The position numbers were made by a program, and so were the translations under genes. The notes beneath the pieces are model-generated. The model did no database searches. It was not told the DNA's origin and saw only the letters and a program-made list of their open reading frames with translations. From the NCBI GenBank assembly GCA_958453305.1, contig CAUDXH010000002.1:1-64000 (forward strand): a stretch of 64,000 nucleotides of DNA, in the 5' to 3' direction. This DNA is from an uncultured Bacteroides sp. (GTDB taxonomy: Bacteria > Bacteroidota > Bacteroidia > Bacteroidales > Bacteroidaceae). This document shows, piece after piece, positions 51,385 to 60,544 of the stretch (its first letter is position 1; each line of letters begins with the position of its first letter).

Positions 51385-53551
51385 ACAAGTAATAAGATAT
51401 TTAAAGTGGACGGGCAAGTTGGCGTGTGTCATGCTGGTTGCTGCTTTAGCCGGATGTCAGTCGGAAGATGAATTTACCTCTTCCGGACAGACTGGTTTAC
51501 GATTGGCATTGACTGATGAGGCGGAACATGCTTATTCGCGTACGTCTCCTTCTGAATTGGAACAGCCATTAGGGAGTGCTTTCAATTTGCAGGTGGTGAG
51601 CAGTGGCACAGGCAAGACGGTTTATAAAGGTAATTTTAAAGAATCAGTTTTGTTGAAGGAAGGTCTTTATAACTTGACTGCAAGTTATGGAGAAAATCCG
51701 GTGATTGCACTCGATGCTCCGTATTATGTGGGAACGCTTGAGGAGCAAAAAGTAGTCAAAGGAAAAATGACTTCTGCTTCTATATCTTGCTCGGTGGCGA
51801 ATGCACTGCTTTCTGTGATCTATAACGAAGAAACCTTGAAAAAAGTATATGAAAGCTATCAGGTAGTGGTTTCTGTAGCTGACGAATCAGTTGTATTGGA
51901 TGCATCATCGGGTAAGAGTGCCTACTTCCGTGCCGGTTCTTCGGTTAAATTGGTTTTTCAAGGAAAGCAGTTGGGGTCGGGGAAAGAAGTGAGTTATGAA
52001 ATTCCCGATCAAGAACAATTCAAAGCTATCGCAGCCAAGAACCATGTCAAGGTAACATTGGGCGTTAATGTCGAATCTATACCTTCAGGCGTAGGCGTTT
52101 CAATTGAGAAATTGCAGGTTGAAACGGTTTCAATAGCGGAAACTATTCCGATGGAATATATGCCAAAACCAAAACTGGAGGCAGAAGGATTTGTGAATAA
52201 CGAGCTTTCATTTGCCGAGACGGAAAAGAAATCAGCTTCTGTACGCTTGAAGTTGGCTTCGCCTTTGCAGGACTTGAAACTAAAATTTAAATCCACAGAT
52301 GCGAAGTTTGCAAGTCTGAATTCAGAAAAGGGATATTTATTGTCGAATACAGAAGACAAGGCTGCGGTTGAAACGGCCTTGGGTATTACCTTGCCTGAAA
52401 TCGGAGCGAAGGAAGGAACGCTTGACTTTACTTCGTTGATACCGCAGTTGATGACAGATAAAGGTGTTACGGTGGAGTCGGTTGTTGAAATTGACGTGAA
52501 AGCAAACAACCGATGGAGCAGTGAGAATGAAACGGATGCTCAAGCTCGGACTTATAGCTTGAAGTGTAATAAACCTGTTTTTCGGGTTAGTGCATATCCC
52601 GGCAATATATGGACAAAGGAGTTTACTGTAAATCATTTACTTCCCGAAGATGTGGAGAGTGGAGATTGTGAAGCCCTTTCTCAAAAGATGAAATATCAGT
52701 TTAGCGTAGATGGAAATTCTGGTTGGACAGACTTAGGTGAAGATTTGCGTAAAGCTGAACTGACTCCCGGTACAACTTATTATATTCGTGGTGTGTATCG
52801 TGATGTGATTGAAAGTGAGGCTGTAGCGGTGAAAACTTATCCGCAAATAGTTTTGGAAAATGGAAACTTGCAAGGTGGTAAAATCTCGTATGGAGCAGAT
52901 AAAACAGGTTCTCAATTTGGTGCTGTGTATGTGTGGTCAGCTTGGTCTTCCTTAAATGCATTGACATGCGATGATACGCATGCATTTATTTGGGGAAATA
53001 CGGCATTTAATAGTCGCTCAGGAACGAGACCTACTTCTGATTCTCGTCTTGGGGGAGATGGAGAGGCTATATGGATTTCAACTATTGGATGGGGGTATGG
53101 TGGTACATCTTATCATACGATAACTCCAGGAGAGTTATTCTTGGGTAGCTTAACCGAGGTGAATCATGATAATGATACGGCTGTAAAAAATTATGGGATT
53201 CCGTACGCTTCTCATCCTACCTCTATCCATTTTTGGTACAAGTATGCTCCTTATGATGGAGATAAATCAGATATCTATATTCAGATATTGGGAGGTAATA
53301 ATGAAGTGTTAGGGATGGCTGCGTTGAATGAGGAATCTACGGTCTCTTCTTATACGGAATGTACTTTAAATATTGAATATGATAAATCTTATTTAGCTCA
53401 TACACCTGTGAAGTTAGTTGTTGTGTTTAAAACAGGAAATAAGCTGTCAGTCGAGGTTCGTGGTGAAACAGGACTAAGAGGGGAAGGTGATCCTGCTTAT
53501 CGTGGCAGTGAATTATATATCGACGACATCTCCTTAGTTTATGACAAATAA
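51377..53551 (+). CDS. DUF4493-PCMD-like lipoprotein (operon gene 6)
   Basis: A 724-residue lipoprotein (lipobox LAGC, Cys27), the largest of the operon. Order: DUF4493 domain (about 28-235), a middle beta region (about 255-400), an Fn3-like domain (about 400-490) and a diverged PCMD-like domain (about 495-724) with TPGELFLGS, PTSIHFWYKYAPYDGD and GSELYIDDISLVYD. The PCMD-like part is visibly more AT-rich than the front of the gene, which suggests it was joined by recombination. Function unknown. Confidence 0.78.
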   Translation: MNKQVIRYLKWTGKLACVMLVAALAGCQSEDEFTSSGQTGLRLALTDEAEHAYSRTSPSELEQPLGSAFNLQVVSSGTGKTVYKGNFKESVLLKEGLYNLTASYGENPVIALDAPYYVGTLEEQKVVKGKMTSASISCSVANALLSVIYNEETLKKVYESYQVVVSVADESVVLDASSGKSAYFRAGSSVKLVFQGKQLGSGKEVSYEIPDQEQFKAIAAKNHVKVTLGVNVESIPSGVGVSIEKLQVETVSIAETIPMEYMPKPKLEAEGFVNNELSFAETEKKSASVRLKLASPLQDLKLKFKSTDAKFASLNSEKGYLLSNTEDKAAVETALGITLPEIGAKEGTLDFTSLIPQLMTDKGVTVESVVEIDVKANNRWSSENETDAQARTYSLKCNKPVFRVSAYPGNIWTKEFTVNHLLPEDVESGDCEALSQKMKYQFSVDGNSGWTDLGEDLRKAELTPGTTYYIRGVYRDVIESEAVAVKTYPQIVLENGNLQGGKISYGADKTGSQFGAVYVWSAWSSLNALTCDDTHAFIWGNTAFNSRSGTRPTSDSRLGGDGEAIWISTIGWGYGGTSYHTITPGELFLGSLTEVNHDNDTAVKNYGIPYASHPTSIHFWYKYAPYDGDKSDIYIQILGGNNEVLGMAALNEESTVSSYTECTLNIEYDKSYLAHTPVKLVVVFKTGNKLSVEVRGETGLRGEGDPAYRGSELYIDDISLVYDK

Positions 53552-53563
53552 AGCAAGAAACTC

Positions 53564-54256
53564 ATGAAACGAAATAAACTTTATGCATTGTGTGGAATCT
53601 TCCTGTTGGCAAGCTGTCAGCAGGAAGAAACTCCTTCTGTAGAAGGAAACTTGTCAATATCCGGAATAGAAATACAAGCACCAGCAGAAGTGGGATTATC
53701 ATCTCGTGCAGTGGATGAATCATTGACGGTAGATCTTTATAAAGGTGAGATGAAACTTCGGACATTAACTGCTGAGGAGATGCAATCTAAAATAGAGCTG
53801 GATGCAGCAACTGATTATTCATTGAAAGTGTATAGTGCAAATTACGGCTCGGATGCGAGTTGGACGAATGAGCAAAAGGGAGAGCCAATCTATTATAAAG
53901 AAGAGCCATTTTCTGTGAAACAGGGAGAAACAACTTCACTGAAGGTGCAGGTGCCAATGGTGAATTATGGGGTAAAGCTGGTTTTGCCCGAAGGCTTAGA
54001 TTGGGTGAACAGCAATGAATTTACCGTAACTTCCGGTAATCGGTCGGTAGCGATACAAAATGGAGAAACTGCTTACTTTACGTATGCAGAAGGAGGTTCG
54101 TTTACTTATCTTCTGAAGCTGACAAATACAGATAACGAAGTGTTTGAGCTTAAAGGTGAATATGGCACCGAAGAAAATAAGAAACTGACTTTCAATACGT
54201 GTTATGTGGTGACATATAATATGGCTACTCAATCTTTGCAAACCGTGGAAAGGTAA
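53564..54256 (+). CDS. DUF4493-type lipoprotein (operon gene 7)
   Basis: A 230-residue lipoprotein (lipobox LASC, Cys18), one DUF4493-like domain with ELDAATDYSLKVYSANYG as the core strand pair and a final FNTCYVVTYNMATQ. It is the shortest of the series and ends the operon, 12 nt after gene 6 and 23 nt before the terminator. Likely a second single-domain subunit like gene 1. Confidence 0.75.
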   Translation: MKRNKLYALCGIFLLASCQQEETPSVEGNLSISGIEIQAPAEVGLSSRAVDESLTVDLYKGEMKLRTLTAEEMQSKIELDAATDYSLKVYSANYGSDASWTNEQKGEPIYYKEEPFSVKQGETTSLKVQVPMVNYGVKLVLPEGLDWVNSNEFTVTSGNRSVAIQNGETAYFTYAEGGSFTYLLKLTNTDNEVFELKGEYGTEENKKLTFNTCYVVTYNMATQSLQTVER

Positions 54257-54278
54257 GGAATAAAAACAGATCAAAAAG

Positions 54279-54328
54279 AAAGCGCAACGTTCTTGGTTCT
54301 GTGTTGAACCGGAAAACGTTGCGCTTTT
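54279..54328. terminator. Bidirectional terminator between DUF4493/PCMD operon and asd
   Basis: A 13-bp inverted repeat (54279-54291 / 54315-54327), with an inner GGTTC/GAACC stem and flanking A and T runs. It ends the plus-strand operon and the minus-strand asd gene. Confidence 0.85.
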
Positions 54329-54351
54329 GTTATGTACTCGCAGGATTTCGT

Positions 54352-55362
54352 TTATCCTACATTCTTAACTTTAATCAGATATTCAGCAATCTGAACTGCA
54401 TTTAGTGCAGCGCCTTTTTTAATCTGGTCGCCTACAATCCAGAAGGCAAGTCCGTTTTCATTGGCAAGGTCTTTACGGATACGTCCCACATAAACGGGGT
54501 CTTTACCTGCAAGGAAGAGCGGCATAGGGTACTCTTTCTTTTCAGGATTATCCATTAGAATCAATCCTTCACCATCGGCAAAAGCATTGCGGGCTTCTTC
54601 TATGCTGATGGGACGTTCTGTTTCCAGCCAGATGCTTTCAGAGTGAGAGCGAAGCGCAGGTACACGTACGCAGGTAGCACTTACCTGAATGTCGGAGTGC
54701 ATGATTTTACGTGTTTCGTTATACATCTTCATTTCTTCTTTGGTATAGCCGTTTTCGGTAAATACATCAATCTGCGGAATCAGGTTAAATGCCAGCTGAT
54801 ATGCAAATTTCTCTACGGTTACAGGTTCGCCTGCCAACACCTGACGGTATTGTTCGTAAAGTTCGTCCATGGCTGCTGCACCGGCTCCGCTGGCAGCCTG
54901 GTAGGTAGATACATGTACGCGTTTGATATGAGATAAGTTTTCGATGGCTTTTAATGCGACAACCATCTGGATGGTGGTGCAGTTCGGATTTGCAATAATG
55001 CCTCGCGGACGAGCCAATGCATCTTCAGGGTTCACTTCCGGAACAACCAATGGAACGTCATTGTCCATACGGAATGCGCTTGAATTGTCAATCATCACTG
55101 CCCCATATTTGGTAATTGTTTCGGCAAACTCTTTTGATGTGCCTGCTCCGGCTGAGGTGAAAGCGATGTCGACTCCTTTGAAATCATCGTTGTGCTGCAA
55201 GAGTTTTACTTCAATTTCTTTACCGCGGAAGGTGTATTTTCGGCCGGCACTGCGTGATGAACCAAATAATACTAACTCGTCAATCGGGAAATTTCTTTCC
55301 TCGAGCACGCGCAAGAACTCTTGTCCTACGGCTCCGCTCGCACCAACAATAGCTACTTTCAT
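54352..55362 (-). CDS. asd: Aspartate-semialdehyde dehydrogenase
   Basis: A 336-residue enzyme that reduces aspartyl phosphate to the semialdehyde on the way to lysine, methionine, threonine and diaminopimelate. The Rossmann motif GASGAVGQEF is at 7-16 and the catalytic C128 in NPNCTT. A longer frame from 55443 exists, but the start at 55362 (MKVAIVG) is the family N-terminus, and a TATTTTTG -7 box (complement of 55430-55437) lies inside the extension. It diverges from the antiporter gene. Confidence 0.95.
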   Translation of the reverse strand: MKVAIVGASGAVGQEFLRVLEERNFPIDELVLFGSSRSAGRKYTFRGKEIEVKLLQHNDDFKGVDIAFTSAGAGTSKEFAETITKYGAVMIDNSSAFRMDNDVPLVVPEVNPEDALARPRGIIANPNCTTIQMVVALKAIENLSHIKRVHVSTYQAASGAGAAAMDELYEQYRQVLAGEPVTVEKFAYQLAFNLIPQIDVFTENGYTKEEMKMYNETRKIMHSDIQVSATCVRVPALRSHSESIWLETERPISIEEARNAFADGEGLILMDNPEKKEYPMPLFLAGKDPVYVGRIRKDLANENGLAFWIVGDQIKKGAALNAVQIAEYLIKVKNVG

Positions 55363-55429
55363 TTTCTTTTTTTCTTTTTTTGTGTGCGTTAATAATCTCT
55401 TGTTTGTATTCAACTTGAATATCCTGCTG

Positions 55430-55437
55430 CAAAAATA
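55430..55437 (-). promoter_or_regulatory. -7 box of asd
   Basis: Complement reads TATTTTTG, an exact TAnnTTTG match 67 nt before the preferred start codon; it rules against the longer reading of asd. Confidence 0.5.
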
Positions 55438-55480
55438 AAACATTTTGAAATAAAAAACGGGATGTGCAGAACTTTTTTCG

Positions 55481-55488
55481 TAATTTTG
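55481..55488 (+). promoter_or_regulatory. -7 box of antiporter-tcdA genes
   Basis: TAATTTTG, an exact TAnnTTTG match. It leaves 31 nt to the ATG at 55520. Confidence 0.5.
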
Positions 55489-55519
55489 TTCCTAAAATGA
55501 AATTAGAGTGTACATCTTT

Positions 55520-57664
55520 ATGAAAGAATGGTTTGATTTGGTAAATTTTGATATCCATTTCCCGATAGCTGACCCTACGTGGATTTTTTTCCTTGTGCTG
55601 GTTATCATACTTTTTGCACCTATCGTATTGGAACGCTTGCGTATTCCTCATATCATCGGCATGATTCTAGCCGGTCTTGTGGTAGGAGAGCACGGATTTA
55701 ATATTCTGGCGCGTGACAGCAGTTTTGAATTGTTTGGTAAAGTGGGCTTGTATTATATCATGTTCCTTGCCGGACTGGAAATGAATATGGAGGATTTTAA
55801 GAGTATCCGTGGAAAGGCAACCGTATTGGGACTTCTGGCATTTGTGTTTCCGTTGGGAATAGGAATATGGACTAATCAGTATTTATTGGGATATGGTTTG
55901 ATGACTTCCATACTGCTTGCCAGTATGTATGCTTCTCATACTTTGATTGCTTATCCCATTGTGATTCGCTATGGAATAAACCGGCAGCGGGCTGTTAGCA
56001 TTGCAGTGGGAGGTACTGCGGTTACAGATACGTTGACTTTGCTGGTCTTGGCCGTTATCGGAGGTATGTATAATGAGAGTGGAGATTCAGAATGGTTTAT
56101 CGTATGGCTTGTTTTGAAGGTCTTGGTACTTACCTTGATTATTATGTATTCGTTTCCTCGTATAGGCCGGTGGTTTTTCCGTCGTTATACAGATTCTGTG
56201 GTGCAGTATATCTTTGTATTGGCAATGGTCTTTTTAGGAGCCGGACTGATGGAGTTTATTGGGATGGAAGGTATTTTGGGAGCTTTCCTTGCAGGCTTGG
56301 TTCTGAACAGGCTGATTCCTCATGTATCTCCTCTGATGAGTCATCTGGAGTTTGTGGGTAACGCTTTGTTCATTCCTTACTTCTTGATAGGAGTGGGTAT
56401 GATGATTAATGTAAAAGTGCTGTTCGGTCATTTGGATTCCCTGAAAGTGGCAGGAGTCATGATTGTGGTGGCTTTGCTTGGCAAATGGATTGCTTCTTGG
56501 TGTACGCAGAAAATATACCGGATGCGGGCGGTGGAACGTGAGTTGATGTTCGGGCTGAGCAATGCGCAGGCTGCGGCAACTTTGGCTGCTGTATTGGTGG
56601 GATATAATATTATTTTGCCTGATGGGCAGCGGCTGCTTAATGAAGATGTATTGAACGGAACGATTTTGCTTATCTTGGTGACTTGTGTGGTGAGTTCTTT
56701 CATTACGGAATATGCTGCCAAGCGTGTGGCGATGGATGATGCGGAACTGAACGAAGAAAAAGCGCAGGAGAAGGAACGTTTCTTGATTCCGGTAGCTAAC
56801 CCGGAAACGATTGATAGTCTGATGGGGCTGGCTATGGTGGTTCGTGATGAAAAGCGAACTGATAACCTTGTGGCTTTAAGTGTGGTCAATGATAATAACG
56901 ATTCGGTTAAGTTGGAGATGAGAGGAAAAAGGAGTCTGGAGCGCGCTGCTCAGATTGCAGCTTCCGCCAATGTTCCACTTAAAACCGTGAGCCGTTTTGA
57001 CCTGAACATCACTACTGGTATTTTGCATACAGCTAAAGAGAATGAGGCGAACAGTATTATCATAGGTTTGCATTATAAAGCAAGCATTGTGGATTCTTTC
57101 TTTGGAAACTTAACGGAAAACTTGTTGAAGAGTACTTACCAGCAGGTGATGATTGCTCGTTTCCTGATTCCCGTGAATACGTTGAGGCGTATCATTGTAG
57201 CTGTTCCGCCTAAATCGGAATTTGAACATGGGTTTGTAAAATGGATAACTCATCTGTGCCGTATGAGCAGTCAGTTGGGATGTCGCTTGCATTTCTTTGC
57301 TCATCCGCAGACGTTAGGTTATATTAAAGGCTATATTACGAAGAAGCATAAAGATGTATTGACTGAATATCAGGAACTGGAAGACTGGGATGATTTGCTG
57401 ATTATTACGGGGCAGGTTAATTATGATCATTTGCTGGTGATTGTAAGTTCACGACGTGGATCGATTTCTTATGACTCTTCTTTTGAGCGTCTTCCTATGC
57501 AGATTTCTAAATACTTTAATAACAACAGTATCATGTTGCTGTACCCCGACCAGAAAGGCGATCCCAATGAGTCGCTTTCATTTGCCGACCCGCGTGGTAT
57601 GGCGGAAACGCAGTATTATGATAAGGTAGGAAACTGGTTCTATAAATGGTTTAAAAACTCATGA
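55520..57664 (+). CDS. Cation:proton antiporter (CPA2 family) with cytoplasmic UspA-like domain
   Basis: A 714-residue inner-membrane protein. About twelve helices (about 15-400) form the CPA2/KefB-NapA core: PHIIGMILAGLVVGEHG, LFLAGLEMN and YASHTLIAYPIV are typical. The cytoplasmic part (about 420-714) looks like one or two universal-stress-protein-type alpha/beta domains (DRLVALSVVND-like and TLRRIIVAVPPKSEFE stretches), without a clear Walker or TrkA-N motif. A GTG at 55508 could also start the gene; the ATG at 55520 is preferred. It probably exchanges Na+ or K+ for H+. It overlaps tcdA by 4 bp. Confidence 0.88.
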   Translation: MKEWFDLVNFDIHFPIADPTWIFFLVLVIILFAPIVLERLRIPHIIGMILAGLVVGEHGFNILARDSSFELFGKVGLYYIMFLAGLEMNMEDFKSIRGKATVLGLLAFVFPLGIGIWTNQYLLGYGLMTSILLASMYASHTLIAYPIVIRYGINRQRAVSIAVGGTAVTDTLTLLVLAVIGGMYNESGDSEWFIVWLVLKVLVLTLIIMYSFPRIGRWFFRRYTDSVVQYIFVLAMVFLGAGLMEFIGMEGILGAFLAGLVLNRLIPHVSPLMSHLEFVGNALFIPYFLIGVGMMINVKVLFGHLDSLKVAGVMIVVALLGKWIASWCTQKIYRMRAVERELMFGLSNAQAAATLAAVLVGYNIILPDGQRLLNEDVLNGTILLILVTCVVSSFITEYAAKRVAMDDAELNEEKAQEKERFLIPVANPETIDSLMGLAMVVRDEKRTDNLVALSVVNDNNDSVKLEMRGKRSLERAAQIAASANVPLKTVSRFDLNITTGILHTAKENEANSIIIGLHYKASIVDSFFGNLTENLLKSTYQQVMIARFLIPVNTLRRIIVAVPPKSEFEHGFVKWITHLCRMSSQLGCRLHFFAHPQTLGYIKGYITKKHKDVLTEYQELEDWDDLLIITGQVNYDHLLVIVSSRRGSISYDSSFERLPMQISKYFNNNSIMLLYPDQKGDPNESLSFADPRGMAETQYYDKVGNWFYKWFKNS

Positions 57665-58383
57665 GTAACGATGTAAGACAGTGGCAGCAACGTACCGAAC
57701 TGTTACTGGGTGAAGAAAAAATGGAACGTCTGCGCAAGGCGCATGTGCTGATTGTCGGAGTGGGCGGAGTAGGAGCTTATGCGGCTGAGATGATTTGCCG
57801 TGCCGGAGTGGGACATATGACTCTTGTGGATGCCGATACGGTACAGCCTACTAACATAAACCGGCAGCTTCCTGCGACTCACTCGGCATTGGGACGTCCG
57901 AAGGCTGAAGTCTTGGCGGAACGTTTCCGTGATATTAATCCTGAGTTGGATTTGACTGTACTTCCGGTTTATTTGAAAGATGAGGCTATCCCGGAGCTGC
58001 TTGATAGCCGGAAGTTTGATTTTATCGTAGATGCTATTGATACGGTAGCTCCTAAATGTTACTTGATTTATCATGCAATGCAACGGGGAATAAAAATTGT
58101 AAGCAGCATGGGTGCTGGAGCTAAGAAAGATATAACTCAAGTACGTTTCGCTGATTTATGGGAAACTTATCATTGCGGCTTGAGTAAGGCTGTAAGAAAA
58201 CGATTGCAGAAAATGGGAGTAAAGCGAAGACTTCCGGTGGTGTTCAGTACTGAACAAGCCGATGAAAAGGCGGTTATCTTGGTTGATGATGAACAAAATA
58301 AAAAATCTACCACCGGAACTGTCAGTTATATGCCGGCTGTGTTTGGCTGTTATTTGGCTGAATATGTAATTCGGAAAATATAA
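57661..58383 (+). CDS. tcdA: tRNA threonylcarbamoyladenosine dehydratase
   Basis: A 240-residue ThiF/E1-like enzyme (TcdA, formerly CsdL) that cyclises t6A37 in tRNA with ATP. The ATP-binding GVGGVGAYAAE motif (about 33-43), the VDADTVQPTNINRQLPA segment and GAGAKKDITQVRFADL match the TcdA subfamily rather than MoeB or ThiF, which need a sulfur-carrier partner. Its start overlaps the antiporter stop (ATGA), so the two are coupled. Confidence 0.9.
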   Translation: MSNDVRQWQQRTELLLGEEKMERLRKAHVLIVGVGGVGAYAAEMICRAGVGHMTLVDADTVQPTNINRQLPATHSALGRPKAEVLAERFRDINPELDLTVLPVYLKDEAIPELLDSRKFDFIVDAIDTVAPKCYLIYHAMQRGIKIVSSMGAGAKKDITQVRFADLWETYHCGLSKAVRKRLQKMGVKRRLPVVFSTEQADEKAVILVDDEQNKKSTTGTVSYMPAVFGCYLAEYVIRKI

Positions 58384-58505
58384 GAAGGGGAACGGAGATA
58401 TAGATGCCAGGTTTCAGATGTATTTGAGAGGATATAATACCGATATCTATTCTGTATCTGGCTGGTTGAAAGGAAAAGTTTTGATAGCTTAAGACTAAAT
58501 TCAAC

Positions 58506-58527
58506 AACTTATAAACTAAACAACTTG
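58506..58527 (+). repeat. AACTT-rich leader word before lolD-type gene
   Basis: A 22-nt block that matches 20 of 22 positions with 48972-48993 upstream of the outer-membrane protein gene. It ends 5 nt before the start codon at 58533. Other parts of 58384-58532 show nothing clear. Confidence 0.65.
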
Positions 58528-58532
58528 AGCAA

Positions 58533-59192
58533 ATGATAGAATTACAGGGAGTAACCAAGAGTTTCGGTTCACTTCAAGTTCTGAAAGGAATTGATTTAAC
58601 AATCACTAAAGGTGAGGTGGTAAGTATTGTGGGTCCGAGTGGAGCAGGAAAGACTACGTTGCTTCAACTGATGGGTACCTTGGATAAACCCGACAGTGGA
58701 AATATCTTCTTTAATGGTGTAGCTGTCAATTTGCTGAAAGAAAAAGAATTATCAGCTTTCCGCAATAAAGAAATTGGTTTCGTCTTTCAGTTTCACCAGC
58801 TTCTTCCTGAGTTTACCGCTTTAGAGAATGTAACTATTCCTGCTTTGATTCAGGGTGTTTCGGCTGGAGAGGCGCGTAAGAAATCGCTTGAAATGCTGGA
58901 CTTTTTAGGCTTGTCTGATCGTGCTTCGCATAAGCCGGCTGAACTCTCAGGTGGAGAGCGGCAGCGTGTGTCAGTAGCCCGTGCGCTCATAAACCATCCG
59001 TCGGTAGTTTTCGCTGATGAGCCGTCTGGTAGTCTTGATACGCAGAATAAAGAAGAGTTACATCGTTTGTTTTTTGATTTGCGTGATAAACTGGGACAGA
59101 CGTTCGTTATTGTAACTCATGATGAGGGGCTGGCCGGTCAGACAGACCGTACCATTCATATGGTAGACGGGCAGATTTTGGATGTGCTTTAA
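58533..59192 (+). CDS. lolD: LolD-type ABC transporter ATP-binding protein
   Basis: A 219-residue ATPase of the LolD/MacB family: Walker A GPSGAGKTT (34-42), Q-loop near FVFQFHQLLPEFTALENV, signature LSGGERQRV and Walker B VVFADEPSGSLD. LolD drives lipoprotein release toward the outer membrane together with LolCE, which are not adjacent here; a MacB-like role cannot be excluded. It is monocistronic with a strong terminator behind it. Confidence 0.87.
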   Translation: MIELQGVTKSFGSLQVLKGIDLTITKGEVVSIVGPSGAGKTTLLQLMGTLDKPDSGNIFFNGVAVNLLKEKELSAFRNKEIGFVFQFHQLLPEFTALENVTIPALIQGVSAGEARKKSLEMLDFLGLSDRASHKPAELSGGERQRVSVARALINHPSVVFADEPSGSLDTQNKEELHRLFFDLRDKLGQTFVIVTHDEGLAGQTDRTIHMVDGQILDVL

Positions 59193-59211
59193 AGCTGCAG
59201 ATAGTAAGAAG

Positions 59212-59261
59212 AAAAAACTCACCAAGGTGAAACCGGAAAAGGTTTACTTTGGTGAGTTTTT
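59212..59261. terminator. Bidirectional terminator after lolD-type gene
   Basis: A 22-bp imperfect inverted repeat (59212-59234 / 59241-59261) with a GGAAAA loop and A/T runs outside. It serves lolD and probably the convergent endonuclease-family gene at 59370-60233. Confidence 0.85.
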
Positions 59262-59369
59262 AATTCTAATCAGTGGCTGCTGAATAATAAATTGCTAATA
59301 CCTATTGTTGTAATCAGCATATGTTATCCTTATCTTTTACCTGTTATCGTCGGTTGGGTAAATCTTCCA

Positions 59370-60233
59370 TTAAAATATCAAAGTAGCTAAATGCGGATTG
59401 TGGTCGGAAAGAAATCCGGTTTGTTCCTCTGTCTCTTTAGGAATAAAACTGTTTGATACTTTGATTTGTGGAGTTACAAAGATGAAATCAATTTTTTCGC
59501 AAGAGTCACCCGGTATTTTACCAAAATCATGGAAGGTATAGTTTATACCTTCTGTTTTTTTTGCAATTTTAGCAACATCTTTCATTATAAATTCATTGGT
59601 GGTAATGGTTTGATAGGCATCCCACTTTTCCGAAACATTAAAATCGCCAGTAAGTACAGCGGGCTGGTTTCCCACTATTTCCTTTATTTTTTCGATGATA
59701 AGTAAAGCACTCTTGGTACGGGCTTCTACTCCGATATGGTCAAAGTGAGTATTTACAGCCATAACGATTTTCCCGGTTCCCTTTTCTTTTAATTTTGCCC
59801 ATGTTGCAATGCGGGTGCATGCTCCGTCCCATCCAACGAAACCAACGCTGTCTGGATATTGTGAAAGCCAGAAGGTGTTGCTGTCTAAAACGTCAAAGCG
59901 GTCTTTTCTGAAGAATATGGGAGCATATTCTCCTTCGGTTTTTCCATCATCGCGTCCTACGCCAACTTCTGCATATTCAGGAAGTCGGGCTTTGAGGTCT
60001 TCCAATTGATTGTGTAGAACCTCCTGCATACCTATAACATCTAAACTATGTGCTTTAATAAAATTGGCCACTGTATCTTTTCGATACTTCCAATTATTTA
60101 AACTGTCTTCAGGATTATCATAGCGGACATTAAATGTAGCCCATTTTACCTCAATCGTTTCTGGCTTTTGGGAGCAGGCTGCCAGAGCTAATAAAGCCAA
60201 TCCTGCAAACAGAGAAGTGAATTGTTTTTTCAT
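59370..60233 (-). CDS. Endonuclease/exonuclease/phosphatase family lipoprotein
   Basis: A 287-residue secreted lipoprotein (lipobox LAAC, Cys20). The EEP fold shows WATFNVRYDN, metal ligand E in MQEVLHNQ, VNTHFDHIG, GDFNVSEKWDAYQ and the catalytic H in SDHNPH. Such exported family members are phosphodiesterases, sphingomyelinases or nucleases; the exact substrate is open. A TAAATTTG -7 box (complement of 60275-60282) lies 41 nt before the start. Confidence 0.88.
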   Translation of the reverse strand: MKKQFTSLFAGLALLALAACSQKPETIEVKWATFNVRYDNPEDSLNNWKYRKDTVANFIKAHSLDVIGMQEVLHNQLEDLKARLPEYAEVGVGRDDGKTEGEYAPIFFRKDRFDVLDSNTFWLSQYPDSVGFVGWDGACTRIATWAKLKEKGTGKIVMAVNTHFDHIGVEARTKSALLIIEKIKEIVGNQPAVLTGDFNVSEKWDAYQTITTNEFIMKDVAKIAKKTEGINYTFHDFGKIPGDSCEKIDFIFVTPQIKVSNSFIPKETEEQTGFLSDHNPHLATLIF

Positions 60234-60544
60234 GTTATAAGATTTATATGAATTAATACTATGTGCTATAATAACAAATTTAAATGAAAAAATACTTAGC
60301 GTGAGGCTTGTTTTTTGTAAAAAAAGTGATTTATTTGTTTTTTCAGTCTTTGTGGCGTGATATATCTGGCTGAAATGTTCGAAAAAGTATTTAAGGTTTA
60401 TGAGAGGAGTGCCGGGACCTTATTATTATAAAGTGTTAAGCTATTATAAGTATCTTCATAAAAGCAGGTCGTAAAAATAAAACTCGACAAGTTCATCATG
60501 TTTAACCAGAAAAACTTTTTATCTTTACAGCAAAATAGGAAAAT
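60234..60544. other. Divergent intergenic region upstream of EEP and CvfB-like genes
   Basis: An AT-rich 311-nt stretch with the EEP-gene -7 box (60275-60282, minus) and a TATCTTTA box (60520-60527, plus) 17 nt before the CvfB-like gene. No small gene was recognised. Confidence 0.5.

Noticed and set aside
57661..58383. MoeB/ThiF-type activation of a sulfur carrier
   Set aside because: The motifs match TcdA and no ubiquitin-like carrier gene is next to it.
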